From Pegea sp. RAD2-039 (Eukaryota; Chordata; Thaliacea; Salpida; Salpidae): 64,000 bases of DNA. Made by a program: the position numbers and the translations under genes. Position 1 is the stretch's first letter. Every line of letters begins with the position of its first letter. This document shows positions 22,946 through 43,312 of the stretch, piece after piece. Where the stretch lies: contig JAQGEQ010000287.1 of assembly GCA_034620365.1 (NCBI GenBank), forward strand, positions 434,001 to 498,000, written 5' to 3'. The notes beneath the pieces are model-generated. The model had not been told where the DNA came from and searched no databases. It saw only the letters and a list, made by a program, of their open reading frames with translations.

Positions 22946-25900
22946 CTGCAAATAAAAACAACTAACTTGCAAGAGGTTCTTGACGTATAATTTTGTAATT
23001 TACATATTTAATTTATAAGAAACTTGAATACAAAACACCATCAGCTATCAGATGCACGATTTGTCTGTAAAAGAAACTCTCTGAAAATTATTGTTGAAAA
23101 ATAGTATTGGTGACGATACTAAATCGATTACTTTAATTACAACTTTTTGATTAGCTTGATATTCAAACCAAAGTGGTTGATGTAAAAGTTGAAGTATTTT
23201 TCACACTATTAGTTGAGTATTAAATGACATACTTACTTTTAGTAATAATCATCAATTCAGCAGCTACATAGGAATATAATTAGGGTAGTATATTTTTTAT
23301 TAAATAAATTTGTTGGTCATTTCTTCTGTTTTTGCTGCAACTTAAAAGACTAGAACTTTGTTTTAAAGAAAACTATTCAATTGAAACTTTGGGAAATATC
23401 AAAAAACATTTTAGTTTCTATAAAAATTGCAATTATCTTTAAGCTTTAAATAGTGGATATATAGGTAAATAAATACACAATCGTGTTTTGTCAGATTTCA
23501 ACTGGTTTGATTAGACCTAAACAAAACTAGAAGATGAAATAATAAATATTAGATATTAAAAAAAGTATTAAAAATTCTGTGAAGTTTTAAAATACGTTTT
23601 ATATTTTATAAGATTAAAATGTTCAAGCCTAACTAAAACTCAAACTTTATTTTCATTTTTTAACTCCTATAATTATTATCACAGTCTTAAATAAATAGAA
23701 TAAATATATAGAATTCTAAACTTAATTCTGTTGTACTTGTTAAACACCTATGACAAGTATTATTAATAGCATGTCAAAAAACCAATAGAAAAAAAGAAAA
23801 AATTAAAATAAATATTAGAAGGTTTTTTGTAATAATTAAACTTTGTTAACACCAACCTTATGTCATGACTACAATCAAAAGATCGATAATTGTAATTTAC
23901 TTTTTAAAAGTCAATAAGAATTTTGTATTCTAAATCTATGATTTCTATATGTTTTTTTTTGAGATCTGATGATTTATGGTATAAAAACGTGAGATTCCTA
24001 GTTTTATTGTGTTGTCGCTTCTGTTTATTTCTCAAAGTGAATTCTATAGAAAACTCTGACTACACCAGTCACTTACTTTCTCTATAGTCTTGAGTTTTAA
24101 TCCTTTGTCATAATTTTAGTTTTGAAGTTAAATATTGACAAATTTATTTCTATGTATTGATATACAAAAGTAAATAAAGGAATAATAAATAAGTATTTGT
24201 CCAATTTGAATTATATTTATTGTGATAAATGGCCAATAAGCTTAGAGACAAATACTCAACTTAATCAGTTATTCATAAAGCTTTTTAAGCTCATTTTTTA
24301 TTAGTTTATTATCACTTTTTAAACTATTTTAAACTTATATTTTTTAATCTTTATATGTAGTTATATAAGATTATTTTTTCAATTCATTTACGAAAATGAT
24401 GTACGATTGTATAAAGTTTCAAACGACTTTTAGAGCTATATAACAAATATTTCTATATAAATTAATGCCTTATACTGCGTATAAAAATTATTAAATAAAA
24501 AGTATTAGTGATTAATTGTATTTAGTACAATATAAGCTTGAAGATTGAACTATAATTGTTAATTAGTTACAGCTTTTTTATTTCATATAGTTGTTTATTG
24601 AGGTTGTTATTTTCAGATAGTTTTTATTTATACAATTATATTTTAATGTAGTTTTCAGCACGGTGAAGATCTGGTTTCAATGGTTCACATTTCTTTAAAC
24701 TATATTTTGATATTATGAATCGATTTAGGATCTTTTTGGGGATTTTTTGAGCTTGGAGTCAAGCTTATAAGTTTTTCTATTTACTAAGGGATGGTTTAGA
24801 AGATGAAGCCGTCGATTTTAGTCGTTTTATATTTTTGAAATTTATTAATTTGTATACAATAAAGTATTTGATATAATTATTATTAGATGCCTGTTTATTG
24901 TGTGTATGCAAAAGTTTTAAACTTAAACAAATAAAACTATTACTATAGATAGGTGTTATATAAGTCCTAATCAATTTAGATCGCCACTCAATATTCTTTT
25001 ATTAAACATGTTTTTTTACATTTATTTTGTTCGCTAAGAGCTTTATATGTATTAAGAAGAAAATTTACCTATTTTTGAATAGGTTTTTGTTTTTTACATT
25101 AGGTTTGAGTCATTGTCGTCAACATAATAATTCAAAGTTTTTATTACGCTTTAAGAAAATTACTTTTAAATTAATCATAACCAAGGTGAAGAAATTTAAA
25201 TAACATACTTAATTTAGAAAAAAATAGCTGATTTTTGTTCTAAAAATTATTTACCAAAAAGTTGAAATAACAAGTTTGTAGCATCTTAGTCAATTTAAAA
25301 TGTTGAAAACTGTAAATTTTTAAAGACGTAGTTCTATCAAGTTATTTTTGTAGTTATAATCATGGCTGTAGCTTTTGACTTTATAAGCAAAACATTGTTT
25401 ATCTAGGTCATTCAAAAAGAAACATAAAAGACTTAGGATCATTGTTGATTTTATTCTGTTTTATTCATTTAGTAATTCAAAAAGATTTCATAGAATGAAA
25501 CTACATTCATCGATTTGTTTAATGGATTAGTAATCTTATTATTCACCATAATAAAATCTACCAGCTACAAAAACATATGGTTGCCAAAGATTACTTGAAT
25601 TTAATTTAAGACTGTCATAAAATTTAAAAAATTGCTAAAACATTTCTTTAAATACATAAGCTCGTAGCAATGATCTTTCTGTACCTAAATAAAAATAATA
25701 TAAATATTTTTAAGCTAAATATTGTTTTAGATGTTTTTTCTAGGCATACAAACATTTTCTTAACTTTAAAATTCAAATTGATTTCATGAAATACTCTGAA
25801 TATTTAAGACTAGAAATCATTATCTTAATAGCTACTTTCAAATGAAATATTAAACCACGACAATATGAAAGTTGTAGTTTACTTGATAAACATCTAAGCT

Positions 25901-28900
25901 TAGTTTTAGCATGTAGACCATTCTACTGTTAACATGTTTTTAATGATGAAAAAATATTAGTTGTAAAATATATAAAATCTGAATGGTAGATATTTGTTAT
26001 GACATAACCATGAATTAAACATAACACAAATGAACAGAAATAATAGTCCTGTACAGATGTTAAACAGCTGTAAGAAAGTCAATTTCTCATAAAACCCGGA
26101 TAATCAAAAAGCAAAATTTCAAATTAAGAATAATAAAACAAAAGCTGCTGCATAAGCTCAAATTATCAATTGTTTGCATATTGGGGTAAAAGTTAGATGT
26201 CGTTGACCAAGCTAATCATTATGAATAAACTAAAAACAAATATAATTTTTGTACATGATTATACTGACCCAACTAATCTAATACTTGACTCTTATTCTTT
26301 AATAGATAGAATTGAACAAACCTTTAAAAGTAAATTTGTTCAGTCTATGAATAATTAAAACATAAGATGACAAAAACCTTAGGATGATTAATCAAACCAC
26401 ATGTTAAAAGTAAGCCGACTGCTACAAGGGTTTTGTTAAATTTTGAAACATCGATAAAACAATTCTTTTCTTTGTAACTTGAACAATATCAGCCTTTGAT
26501 CATGAAGTTGACCTTAACATGATCTGCAAAAAACGTTGTTAAAACCGCCAAAGTTTTTATACTGAAAAGAAAAAGTCAGTATGATCGGAAGCTGAAAGAA
26601 CTTTGACATTGGTTTCTGTAAGATGAAGTTTGGAAGTTTGTTCTTGTTATTGTCAAGTTGATTATTCTTTGACTAAGGGCGGTTCTAGTTAAAAAAACGA
26701 TTTCTTCATGTATACTTTTCGGTGTTTACTCCTGAAAAGTTCATAGTGTTTTTAGTAGCACATTGTTACAAGCTCTATCAAACATTTGGAAGAAAATATT
26801 TATACAGGGTAGTAAATTAGAAAAAGTGATTGGTTGTTATCAGATTTAATAAAGCAGAATGAAAATGCTTCATAAACAGATATATCTATCAGAAAAGCTT
26901 AAGGGTTAATCTACTTAGGCTTTGTATTAAAACTTTAAAAAGAAAAAAATGTTGACAACAAGAATGACATGTTGACACGTTTTCTCTTTAGTCTCTGTTC
27001 AAGCGTTTGGTAAATACAAAGTTTTGATTATAAGATTTATTTGTTAAGATTAGTACATTTCAAACTCAGGAAAGGTAAAGTTGAATTACTTTATTATTTT
27101 GAGGAAGCACAATACTTTTTGATTTATGTAGTTTGTGCTCTTATGATTTAAGTACTCAAGTTCTATTTACTAAAGTTTAGTTACATTGTATATGATTTAC
27201 AACTGTTGGAAGATTTAAATATGAGCTATAGGGTAGGAATCAGTTGTCAGATAAAACAGTTCTTTGTATCACTTACGCTGCAAAAAAATTCTTTCTACTA
27301 TTTTCTGTCAAACAAGTTTCATTCATTTGAATAAATTAAAAAAAAAACTTCGTTTATTTCAAAGTTGTTTAATAAATTGTTTTTATTATTTTAGTTTACT
27401 TTTAGTTTACAATTCCTCAATAATATCTTATTCTATTTTAATTGAAACTTCAAGTTTTATACTCAACAAAGATTTAGTAAATATATTAAACTATTTTAAA
27501 ATTGATGAAGTGTAGTTTGCTGAGAATATAATATAATCATTTTGATTGCATTTTTTTGAGAGTAGTAACTGAAAAAAATCGAAACAATTTCGTGTAAACT
27601 AAAAATTGTTCCAATAACTTTTCTATTAACTCGTGTCTAAAATCCCTAAAATTTGTTTATAAGATAGCTGTCTGATTTAGCTCAATACAAAGAATTTAGT
27701 TATCAGTTATAAACATCTTAAAGATTAATAATGGCTTTAAAAGTACAATGATTAAGGCAAATTTTAGACGACGACATTTTTGACAATAATTACTTAGGCA
27801 AAAATCACGCTCTAATTCATTAGATCTTACAATCGCAAATAAGTTGACAAGAAACTAGATTTGAATAGAAAGTTCTTTTCTATGCCTTACGCAAACATTT
27901 ATGTGATGAGATCACCAAATGAATTTGAAAGAAAATTAAAGAAGAATTTCTACTTTTTACAGATAAAAGTTTACAATGGAAGCAATATTTTTTGGTTGAA
28001 TATATATCATTTTAAGCAAAAGCTTTATAGGTCATTTTTTATAATAATTTCCAAAACTTACTTAAATGATTTATGACAAAACAAAACTCATAAACATTCA
28101 ATCAAAAATAGAATTAGTAGCTTTAGAACAAAAATGATTTAAACATATTTTTAAAAAGTCAATACTAGTATTGCTTTTATAACTTTCAGTCAGTAGTTTG
28201 CTTTTGTTTGTTTCTAACAATAATTTTGGTTACTTGCTATGTTGACATAATTTACCAATTACATTTATATTAGTGTAATTATTCATCATGTTACTTTTGG
28301 TGAAAGAATTTTTTATAAGCTTCTTAGAATAATCGATCATTTATTTACAGGTGTTATGAAACTGTTAGCCAAATAAATAAGTTAAATGTTTACAAAGCGA
28401 TTTTCTTTACGAATTACGTCGAGCTAACTTGTAATAAAATTTAAACAATTGCTTCTGCTTTCTTATTAAACTTTTCTCTATTTTCCTACTACATTTCAAT
28501 CAGAAGCAAATATTGATTATAAAACTACCTGATTAAACATTAGAGCTATTTTTGTGAAGCCTTTTTTTAGATTTTTTTTTCGGTGAAATTATATGTCGAA
28601 AACTACTTTTTTATTTAGTCTGAAATTATTTTTGAGGGCATTTTTTGAAACAAATTAGCACATGCAAAATCTGTAAATAGTTTCTAAAGGTTTTGAAAGT
28701 TAGAATATAGCATTTTACGGTTTATTATCATTATTTTAAGATGAATTGATATTTTGAGTTATATTTGAAGCTGATAACTGTTAAGTTATTTAAAACTTTC
28801 TGATAATTCATCAGATCACGTTTGAAGTTGAAAAGTTTGAAAAGTTTGAAAAGATAATATTTTTTAATTTATGCTTTGAAGAAAAATTATTTTTTAAATT

Positions 28901-29141
28901 TGTATCATTAAGCATCACCAAAATAAAACCGGAAAAAATTGAAATAAACTTTTAAAATTTGTTTTGAATCTTTGCTTGAAAAACTAAAATAGTAATTTAG
29001 AGATGAATTTAGCATTTAGAAATGTTCTTTAGCTAGAATTTTCATTTATACAAATGAAATAGAAAAATATTAATTATTTGAATTCTTCACATTAGTAACA
29101 ATTTCTTAATTTAAAGTTTCAAGTTGTTATCATAATCAAGT
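22946..29141. other. Gene-poor AT-rich region
   Basis: Over 6 kb without a supported gene. Open frames at 24777-24974, 27264-27515 and 27861-28076 are low-complexity Asn/Lys/Ile/Phe-rich frames typical of chance in AT-rich DNA. At 28827-28855 a short tandem of about three GTTTGAAAA-like units occurs. The right end should hold the promoter of the B-box gene. Confidence 0.45.
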
Positions 29142-32100
29142 ATGTATTGTGTTGTGTGCCAAGTTCGATATCAATCTGAAGAACTACTCTTCTGCAATGG
29201 TTGTCAGAAAACCATGTGCAGAAGTTGTATTGTTGAACATAATCATATGTTTGAAAGATTAGATATGACAAATAAGAGTCAAAAAGCGCATGAAGTGATG
29301 AACATTGGAGAAATCCAGAAGTTTTTTGATGCTTGGAAAATGAATAAAGATGGGTATGAGTGCAGAAACATGCATGGTATGTTAATGATTGGTTGGTTGC
29401 TGGTTGGGTGGTTACTAAAAATGGTTGTTATTAGGAGAAAAGGCTGAATACTTTTGCGAAGTATGTTCAGTTGCAATTTGTAAAGATTGTACTTTATCTC
29501 AGCATCGTCATCATAAAGTTACAAAAATTCAGAAGTATAATATTCAACTACAAACAGCTCTACGAGGTTGTGAGGATATGCTAAATAAAAAAGGTTCAAA
29601 TTGAAATCTAAATAAAAAATATTTGATTCTAATTTATATTTCGTATTTTTTTAGAGAAACAAATGAAAACGTTTTTAGAAAAAGCAAAAGAAGGACAAGC
29701 GAACATCCGAAACCAACTCAGACACGAAGAAGAGTCTATTGCAAAAATTTCAGAAGAAATTATCGTCAGAGTAATTTGCTGTTTCTTAAATTCATCAGCT
29801 TTTTATCAAATATCTTTTCAGTTTGCAATGATTTTACGAAAAAAAGAGCATCTTCTACACCGTGAAACTTACACCAAGTATAAAGAACAGATGAGTCAAT
29901 TAATTGGTGTTACTGAAAATACAGAATCGATGATTAGAATGTTAAAGCAAGCTCGTAAAGTTGTGAAAGAAATGAGATTAACGAAACAACTTTCCTTTCG
30001 TCAAGACCCTTTTAAGCATCTTGCTAATATCAATAGGTTTCTTTATCAAGTCACAAAAATACTTTAACACAATTTTTGTTGGCAGATTAAAGACAGAAAA
30101 TTTTGGCATTTCTTTTGATAATTTAAACTTTGTAAGTAAAGTGATAAAAAGACCAACAGATGAAGAATTAAATGAAATCTGTTCAAAAATTTTCACTAAG
30201 AAAGCAGCATCAACTAAACAAGGTAGGTTGTTTTTAATTTATCTTAAATGCTTTATAACGAAATTTATTCAATGTCAAAAAAGTTTACCAGTCATGTGAT
30301 AAAAGAATTTTTTAAATCATTGAAAAAAATAGTTTAAATGTATTTTTTCTAACTATCTAATAAGGCAGCTGATGAAATATGTCTTCTTGTCAAAAAGATT
30401 TTATATGAACGATTACCTCATTTATTATAAGCCAGTAAAATTTATTTGGTGAAATAAAATCTTATCAGGAGTTATGACTTAAATGTAAACACAGTTTGAT
30501 TAATATATATTTGTTATCAATTAATCACCATTGCTGGCATTTTATTATAAATTGTTTGAAATATATTTAGTTGGAATTTTTATATTAAACTTAAATGTTT
30601 GATTTATTATCACTCATTCAGAGTTAGATAAACTACTAAGACTTAGTTATTAACTTTACGATAGAAATAGGAAGATATTTCAAATAAAAATTTAATTCTT
30701 ATAACGTAAGTAAATTACAAAACGTTTTATTGAGATTAGTCTCGGACAAGATAATTTTACCTTATTAGTTAAATGCTTCAAATATTTGTTTAGGGGGTGG
30801 AATAAGACGAAGCAAATCTTTAACCTCCTTGACATCTTATGAGAGTCGTTTGGAAGATCTAGATTCTAACTATCATAGGTTTCAAAAATCAGAAGCAGAA
30901 GATGAATTAACAAGTGAAACTGATCATGAATTTGGTGAATTCTACTTTACAGGGTACACAATACCTTTAAATGAAAAGGTAAATTAATAATAACTTACTT
31001 ATACAGTAGCTCGTAATTGCTTCATATGGGATAAATGATCGTTTGAAGTTAGTGGGTAGACAGTTTGATATTGATTTTATTTTTTGAGTGAGCCATTTAA
31101 AATTGATTTAGATTTGCCAATTAGTTCATGTTTTCTTCAACATGCTGCTGTGAAAAAATAAATTTTAATAAATATTCTCATCATCAGTATTTTGCATGAT
31201 TTAGCGTTTTGTTGACCTAAACGCTACTTATAGCAAACAGGGTTGATCAGAAAAGAGCATATTAGCCGTTATCTTTGTTAAGATCTTTTTGTTGAATAAT
31301 ACTTGTTTGAATCAGGTGTGTGAACAACGCTTAGTTATCTTTCCATCTTGACGCTATAAAATATTTGCAATGTTTAAAATCAAAGAGCTGGGTGACGTCA
31401 TCATCTTGTTCAAGAAATTCTTTCGATTTTCTCAAACAGAATATGTTTTTTTTCATCTACAATAACTTTTTTAAACGTTTTCAAGTTTTCTTGTAACTAA
31501 AACCAAATAATAGAAAATTTCAGCAAACATTTAGGAAGGCTAAAAATCTTATTCGATCAAAACATCCTGACTCAGTTCTTAAAAGAATAAATTTATTTAA
31601 TTTTCTGATTAAAGCAGTAAACATAAAAGTTTAAATGTTCAAAGAAACCAAACTTTAATTACAAAGTAGTCTTCTATTTGCTAATTTTAATTAAGTGAAA
31701 GGTGTGAGCTAGAAACTAAATAAGGGAGTTCTTAATATCATATTTAATTCTATTAATTTGTAAATAGTAAAAGATGATTCTATTTTAAAGACTTCTTCAA
31801 ACTCCCTAAAGTTTAAATATTGATTTGCAGCGTAGAGCATCTGAAGACCAATCCACAATTAAACAAGCTGCCACATATTATGACGTTCGTTCTAACAGAA
31901 GAAAAACAGAGAAAAAATCATCTACAAAAAAGAAAGAGATGCAACAAAATAATCCTATCATCGGTCGAAACGAAACAGCTGTTAACAACCGAGTACGGTT
32001 TTGTATTCGCCCAGAGGTTGAAGAGAAAAAAACGAAATCAGAAGATATCTCAAGATCAATTTACGCTAAAACAAAACCTCCAGGAAAAGTGAGAATTAGA

Positions 32101-32507
32101 AAAGAATTAGCATCTTAATTGAATCTTACTCTTTGCAGATATCATCAGCAAGTTCCGCCTCTTCATCAAGTATTGGAATCCGTAACAAGACGATGATAAA
32201 CGTTGATCGGGCTTGGAGCCCTGAGATCACAGCATGTTAGTTGACTCTGGGTGTTAAATCATAACGACTCATCATCTGTGTCTTTAGTGAAGTCAACTTC
32301 ACATAGTGATGTCAGAAATCAGGGTATAGATATAAGAAAAAATTCACCAAAATATAAAGATATCCGATCATTAAGTGCAGGAAATATCAACGTTGTAAGC
32401 TCACCAAATCAGGTTTGCGATTCTGTCAAAGGATTGTTTATATCATATATTAATATTTCGAATAGATTCGTTCAAGTCGTCATACCACGAGAGTTGCTCA
32501 TGTTTGA
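29142..32507 (+). CDS. Double B-box, coiled-coil protein (TRIM-like without RING)
   Basis: Ten exons join in frame to 522 residues: 29142-29376, 29435-29593, 29655-29770, 29822-30036, 30086-30222, 30794-30978, 31831-32088, 32139-32235, 32288-32412, 32466-32507. Residues 3-40 are a first B-box (YCVVC, LFCNGC, MCRSC, then paired His), residues 72-110 a second (YFCEVC, AICKDC, QHRHH). Residues 120-215 are a charged helical coiled coil, as in TRIM proteins. From about 260 on the chain is disordered, rich in Ser, Lys and Arg, and ends in RSSRHTTRVAHV. No RING is found before the first B-box and no NHL, B30.2 or other C-terminal domain follows, so ubiquitin ligase activity is not supported; a scaffold or microtubule/protein-binding role is possible. 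Five introns are only 49-62 nt. A RING exon upstream of 29142 was looked for and not seen. Confidence 0.85.
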
Positions 32508-34306
32508 AAGCTTGAGATTCAATCAACCAACTTAAGTGTACTAAAAAAAGAAAGAGGACAGAACGAGTATAATCTTAAAGAAGAAGAATTTTGGATTTAC
32601 ATCATTTTTTCTTGCAAACTTTCTGCTACAGTCTTAAGCACTTTTAATAAAATTCATTAGCAGCAAAAATTTAAGATTTTAAACAGAAAGATCTCTGTTT
32701 AATAAGCACTAGTTTATTTACATTTTTTATTATACGTTAGTTTATTTGTTTTTGAGACTTCTACAACAAAGTGAAAATATTTTCTATCTAAAAATAAACT
32801 GTAAACAAAAATAAATTCTTAATTGTTTAATACAATGCTTTAACATTTTTGTATTTATTTTGTTTGCTTTCACTGGCACTGATTTAACAGTCTCTTTTGT
32901 TTGTCGTTGAGGTATTACAACTTCAAAATGTTTATACCTAAAGCTAGAAGTAGACATCAGTCTGTAATCAACCACCAGTTTAGCTAAATTTAGATTAATT
33001 CAACTGATAAACTATATTTACAAATAAAAGTTATTATTTTTATATAATTTTTATTGATTTAATCAAATCATTGAAGACTTTTACATTGTCATGGTTATAT
33101 CATAACTGTTGAATAATATCTTTAAAAGTAAAACCATAAATTAATTAGCAAGAGCTTTGAGTAAGTCTTTAAACCCACATGACTATTATTTTTCCGTTAC
33201 ACTTTCTAAGACAAATTATTAGTTTATTTAATCATTTAAAAATTGCCTATCTATCTCTAGATATGAATTGTAACTCTCTACAAGTGTAAACTATTAATAT
33301 GCTAAGTTTATTTTTAAAAGCAATGAAGTTTCGGCATAAAATTTTGTTTTTAATCTAGTTTATTACCAATATTACTCTAGCTGCTATCATTGACAAATTT
33401 GTATGTTTTACTTGTTGCTAACTTCCGTGTATCTTCTGAGCGATTATAGAATAAAGTTAGACTTAGTTACATCACCGAAACTGTATCAAAGGTTCACTTA
33501 TTGATTCTTTTATCAGCACACTTGTCATAGGCTTTATTTATTCATATGTTTTCAACAGCTCTTCACTTAGAAAAAACTAAATTCTATCTTTAAAATAATT
33601 TTCAAAGCATTTTTATGATTTATTTTTTGTAATTTAACAGCAAAAAAATAGATTTTTATTTAAGTTGTTTTATTGAGGTTTCGACAGTTTTCTGAGGTGG
33701 TTATTACTTTTTAAAAAAGTTGATAAATTACAAAATATTTAATACCTTTATGCAAGTTTATAGCTTAAATAGACGCAAAATAATTTTCTATATTTTAAAA
33801 AAACTCAACATTTTTTTGATAAATGCAATGAAATCATTTATATGAAAGTTTTAATATTGAAATAAAATCAAAAAATGGTTGAGAAACAAGTTTAAGATAA
33901 ATTTTGCAGTTTATTTTAAGTTGATTTCAGTTCACCTATTTGAAACAAATATAAACAAATTTCTTTTGGTCATTTATCTATATAAGAAGATATTAGATAT
34001 GAAGCCAACAAGTTTTATAATTTAAAGTTATCAATTTTATTACTTTTGTTGTATAAACTTGAACGATAAATCAGATGACCAACAAAATAAAAAAATTCCA
34101 GATTTTTTGCTTAATAATTCATCATTAGTTTAAAATATTCTGTTATCTTTATAAAAGTGATTGATCCGAAAAGTTGCTATCAACATAAAACGTCAGTTGT
34201 GATATCCTAGTATGCAAATGAGTTTCTATTACGAAAAGAAACAAAATCCATTAAACGTTTACTTGGTAACAATTATTGCAGCTTTGATTTTTAATATTGG
34301 TGAGAT
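32508..34306. other. Spacer between the B-box gene and the CUB-EGF gene
   Basis: No coding signal. AATAAA at 32646-32651 is a likely polyadenylation signal of the B-box gene, 139 nt after its stop. The right end holds the CUB-EGF promoter region. Confidence 0.45.
34150..34157 (+). promoter_or_regulatory. Candidate TATA box of the CUB-EGF gene
   Basis: TATAAAAG, a consensus TATA element, lies about 150 nt before the start codon. A transcription start about 30 nt downstream would give a leader of roughly 120 nt. An acceptor-like TTATTGCAG at about 34272-34280 may remove part of it. In AT-rich DNA such matches arise often by chance. Confidence 0.25.
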
Positions 34307-40866
<6,560 letters not shown>

Positions 40867-43312
40867 CATGAACATAAATTAAGATACAATAAGAATACTT
40901 AAACATTTTCACAAAATTAAGTTTAAGTAATATTATTAAAAATCTTCATATTTTTATCAAACTTTAAAAATTTGATTGTTTTATTTATACTAAATTCTTT
41001 TTGAACAATATTATTTGCAAGAGTACTTGTAATAAACTCTTAATGTAAATCTTTTACATAATCTTTTTTTTTATGTTTTATAAAATCAATTTGCTGCTTG
41101 TATTTTTTCAAGCCTTTAATAATGTAAATCTGAATTTTTAAGTTGATATTATAGAAAAACTAATTTCAAAATGTAAATTTGCTCAAAGATCTGTGAATAA
41201 AACATCAAAAACGTTATAAATAAAGTTTATAGGTTATTTATCTTTAAAGTTGTGAAGGTTTTATTAGACAATTTGTTTTGAAACAACAGATGTATTTAGT
41301 TTTTATTATTTAAAAACCAAGTTTTTAGGATTTAAATTTTTATTGAAAAAACTTGAATTAAAAACTTTGCACAGAAAAATCTTTTAAAAAGTACTTAAGA
41401 TTATGTTGATTGTTTACCGATTAATTTCTTCAAATAAAATTAGAAAACCCCGATGCAGAAAAAAAGCAAATTGTTAAACTATATTTCTATTATTTCAGAA
41501 ACACTGAGTTCATTTTTGTTACTATCGCTATTATTTGCGCAGAATTAATATCATTTATTTTTTTAAATTGCATCTATAGAATTATTTTTCATAAACTTTT
41601 TTAAAAAATTAGTGGTTTGTAAAAACGCTGAAATTCGCTACAACATTAAACGGAGGTTAGAAAAAAAAACTATCTAAAAATAGAAAAAAATGCAAGCAGT
41701 TGTATCAAGCAGTAGATTAAATATTTAAAAAGTTTATGCAACAAGTAAAATCAATAATAACGGCATTATTTGATGTTTAATGGTTTGTAGTCTTACAAAT
41801 ATAACATTTTGAATTAAGAAAATTATAGCAGAGTTAGCTGTTTGCTTTTTAAGTCAATAATTTATTTTTTTGATACAAATACTACCCATGAAAATCTATT
41901 CTATGGCTCAAGAGAATTCAATTAATGACACAAAATATATTTGATAACTTTATTGATTATTGATAGAGCTGAAAATTTGATCTTAAACAGTGAAAGTAAG
42001 AGAATTAAATGGAAAAATGAAAAGTGAACATTTCGTTAAGTCAGTTATAACTTACTGTCATACAAAACGAATTGTAAAAGTAATCAAAGACAGCATTTAT
42101 ACCTAATAACATCCGTAATACAATCAGATATTATAATACAGTTATTGAAGACCATAATAGCAGAGATGTTACTCTTTCTGTGGTTAATTCTCGCCATTTT
42201 ATAAACAGAAATTAAAAGAAAAGTGGAAAAAGATGAAAAAGACACAAACGTAATTTGATTTAAATATAAGACTGGAATTTTGTATTGTTAATGATAAGAC
42301 ATGTTAGATATTCATACTAACAAAATCAATCATCAATATACAAATCAGTAATACAATTTTGTAATTTTTAAATAAATTGAAAAACTATAATTAGTTTAAG
42401 GAAAAAATTTAATTGGCTGTGTCGTTCACTATAGCGAGGTTGCTTTAATTTAGTAAAGAACTTTTGATTTGCTTGTAAAACATTAAACGAATTGATAACA
42501 CATGCATTTGTTTCGATTTTGATTGTCTCAATTGAAAGTGATTATCAGAATTATAAAATATGATGGTAGTTAAACACCAATGATATGTATTTTATAAAGT
42601 GACAAATAAATGTTGTACATTAAGATTACAGTTCAGTTCTTTCAAAAGTAATCAAGAGCAAGTCACGATCAGATGACATAAGGTGTAAAGTCAATGGCTA
42701 TAGAAACTAAAAAGAATTGTATAGAATAATCAGCTGGTCAAAGCTAGCTATGATTATTATAAAATGAAACTTAATCTGCAATAGTTAATAAATTCATTTT
42801 ACATGTAGCTCTCTTACAAAGTGCACAAAGAAAAAAGCAGAAGTGACTTCTTCAGTGCTTTTAAACTAGTCATAATAGATGTAACACTCGAAAACTGACT
42901 TGAAACAATCACAAACAAACAAAACTTCGTATATCAATAAACAAGCACATGCGGGTGACTGCAATCATTCCGTTCAATGAGGCAAGCAGTGAAAAACTGA
43001 AGTGTACGCACACTACAATGATAGAGATGGTTTAATGAAAGCATCAGAACATTACACATACGCGGTAATATTGTGATGGTAAGTTTGCTACATGAAAGCT
43101 TAAGCAAACAAGAACGTGACTGAAACTACAATTGCTAATCAGTTCAGGAGCATTATTCAGTATCAAAAGTAAAGGCATCTTATTTTAAATCAAAATAAAA
43201 ACCTCTAATAAGTGAGAGAAAAGAAAGATAGAGAAAAAGATAAATGAACACTTCTATATTGTAAATTCAAAAGAAATACAAACAGAAGAATGTATCAAGC
43301 AAATGCTTTGAA
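40867..43312. other. Intergenic region between convergent CUB-EGF and ZEB genes
   Basis: AATAAA at 41031-41036 (165 nt after the stop) is the likely CUB-EGF polyadenylation signal, with another near 41195. The right part is the ZEB 3' UTR on the minus strand, where a purine-rich run (about 43211-43247) occurs. No coding signal. Confidence 0.5.

Noticed and set aside
27264..28076. Two open frames of 71-83 codons
   Set aside because: Low-complexity Lys/Asn/Ile/Phe/Tyr composition, no splice context, typical of random frames in AT-rich DNA.
31393..31400. TGACGTCA, a full CRE consensus
   Set aside because: A lone 8-mer within an intron of the B-box gene, without supporting elements or position; chance is a sufficient explanation.
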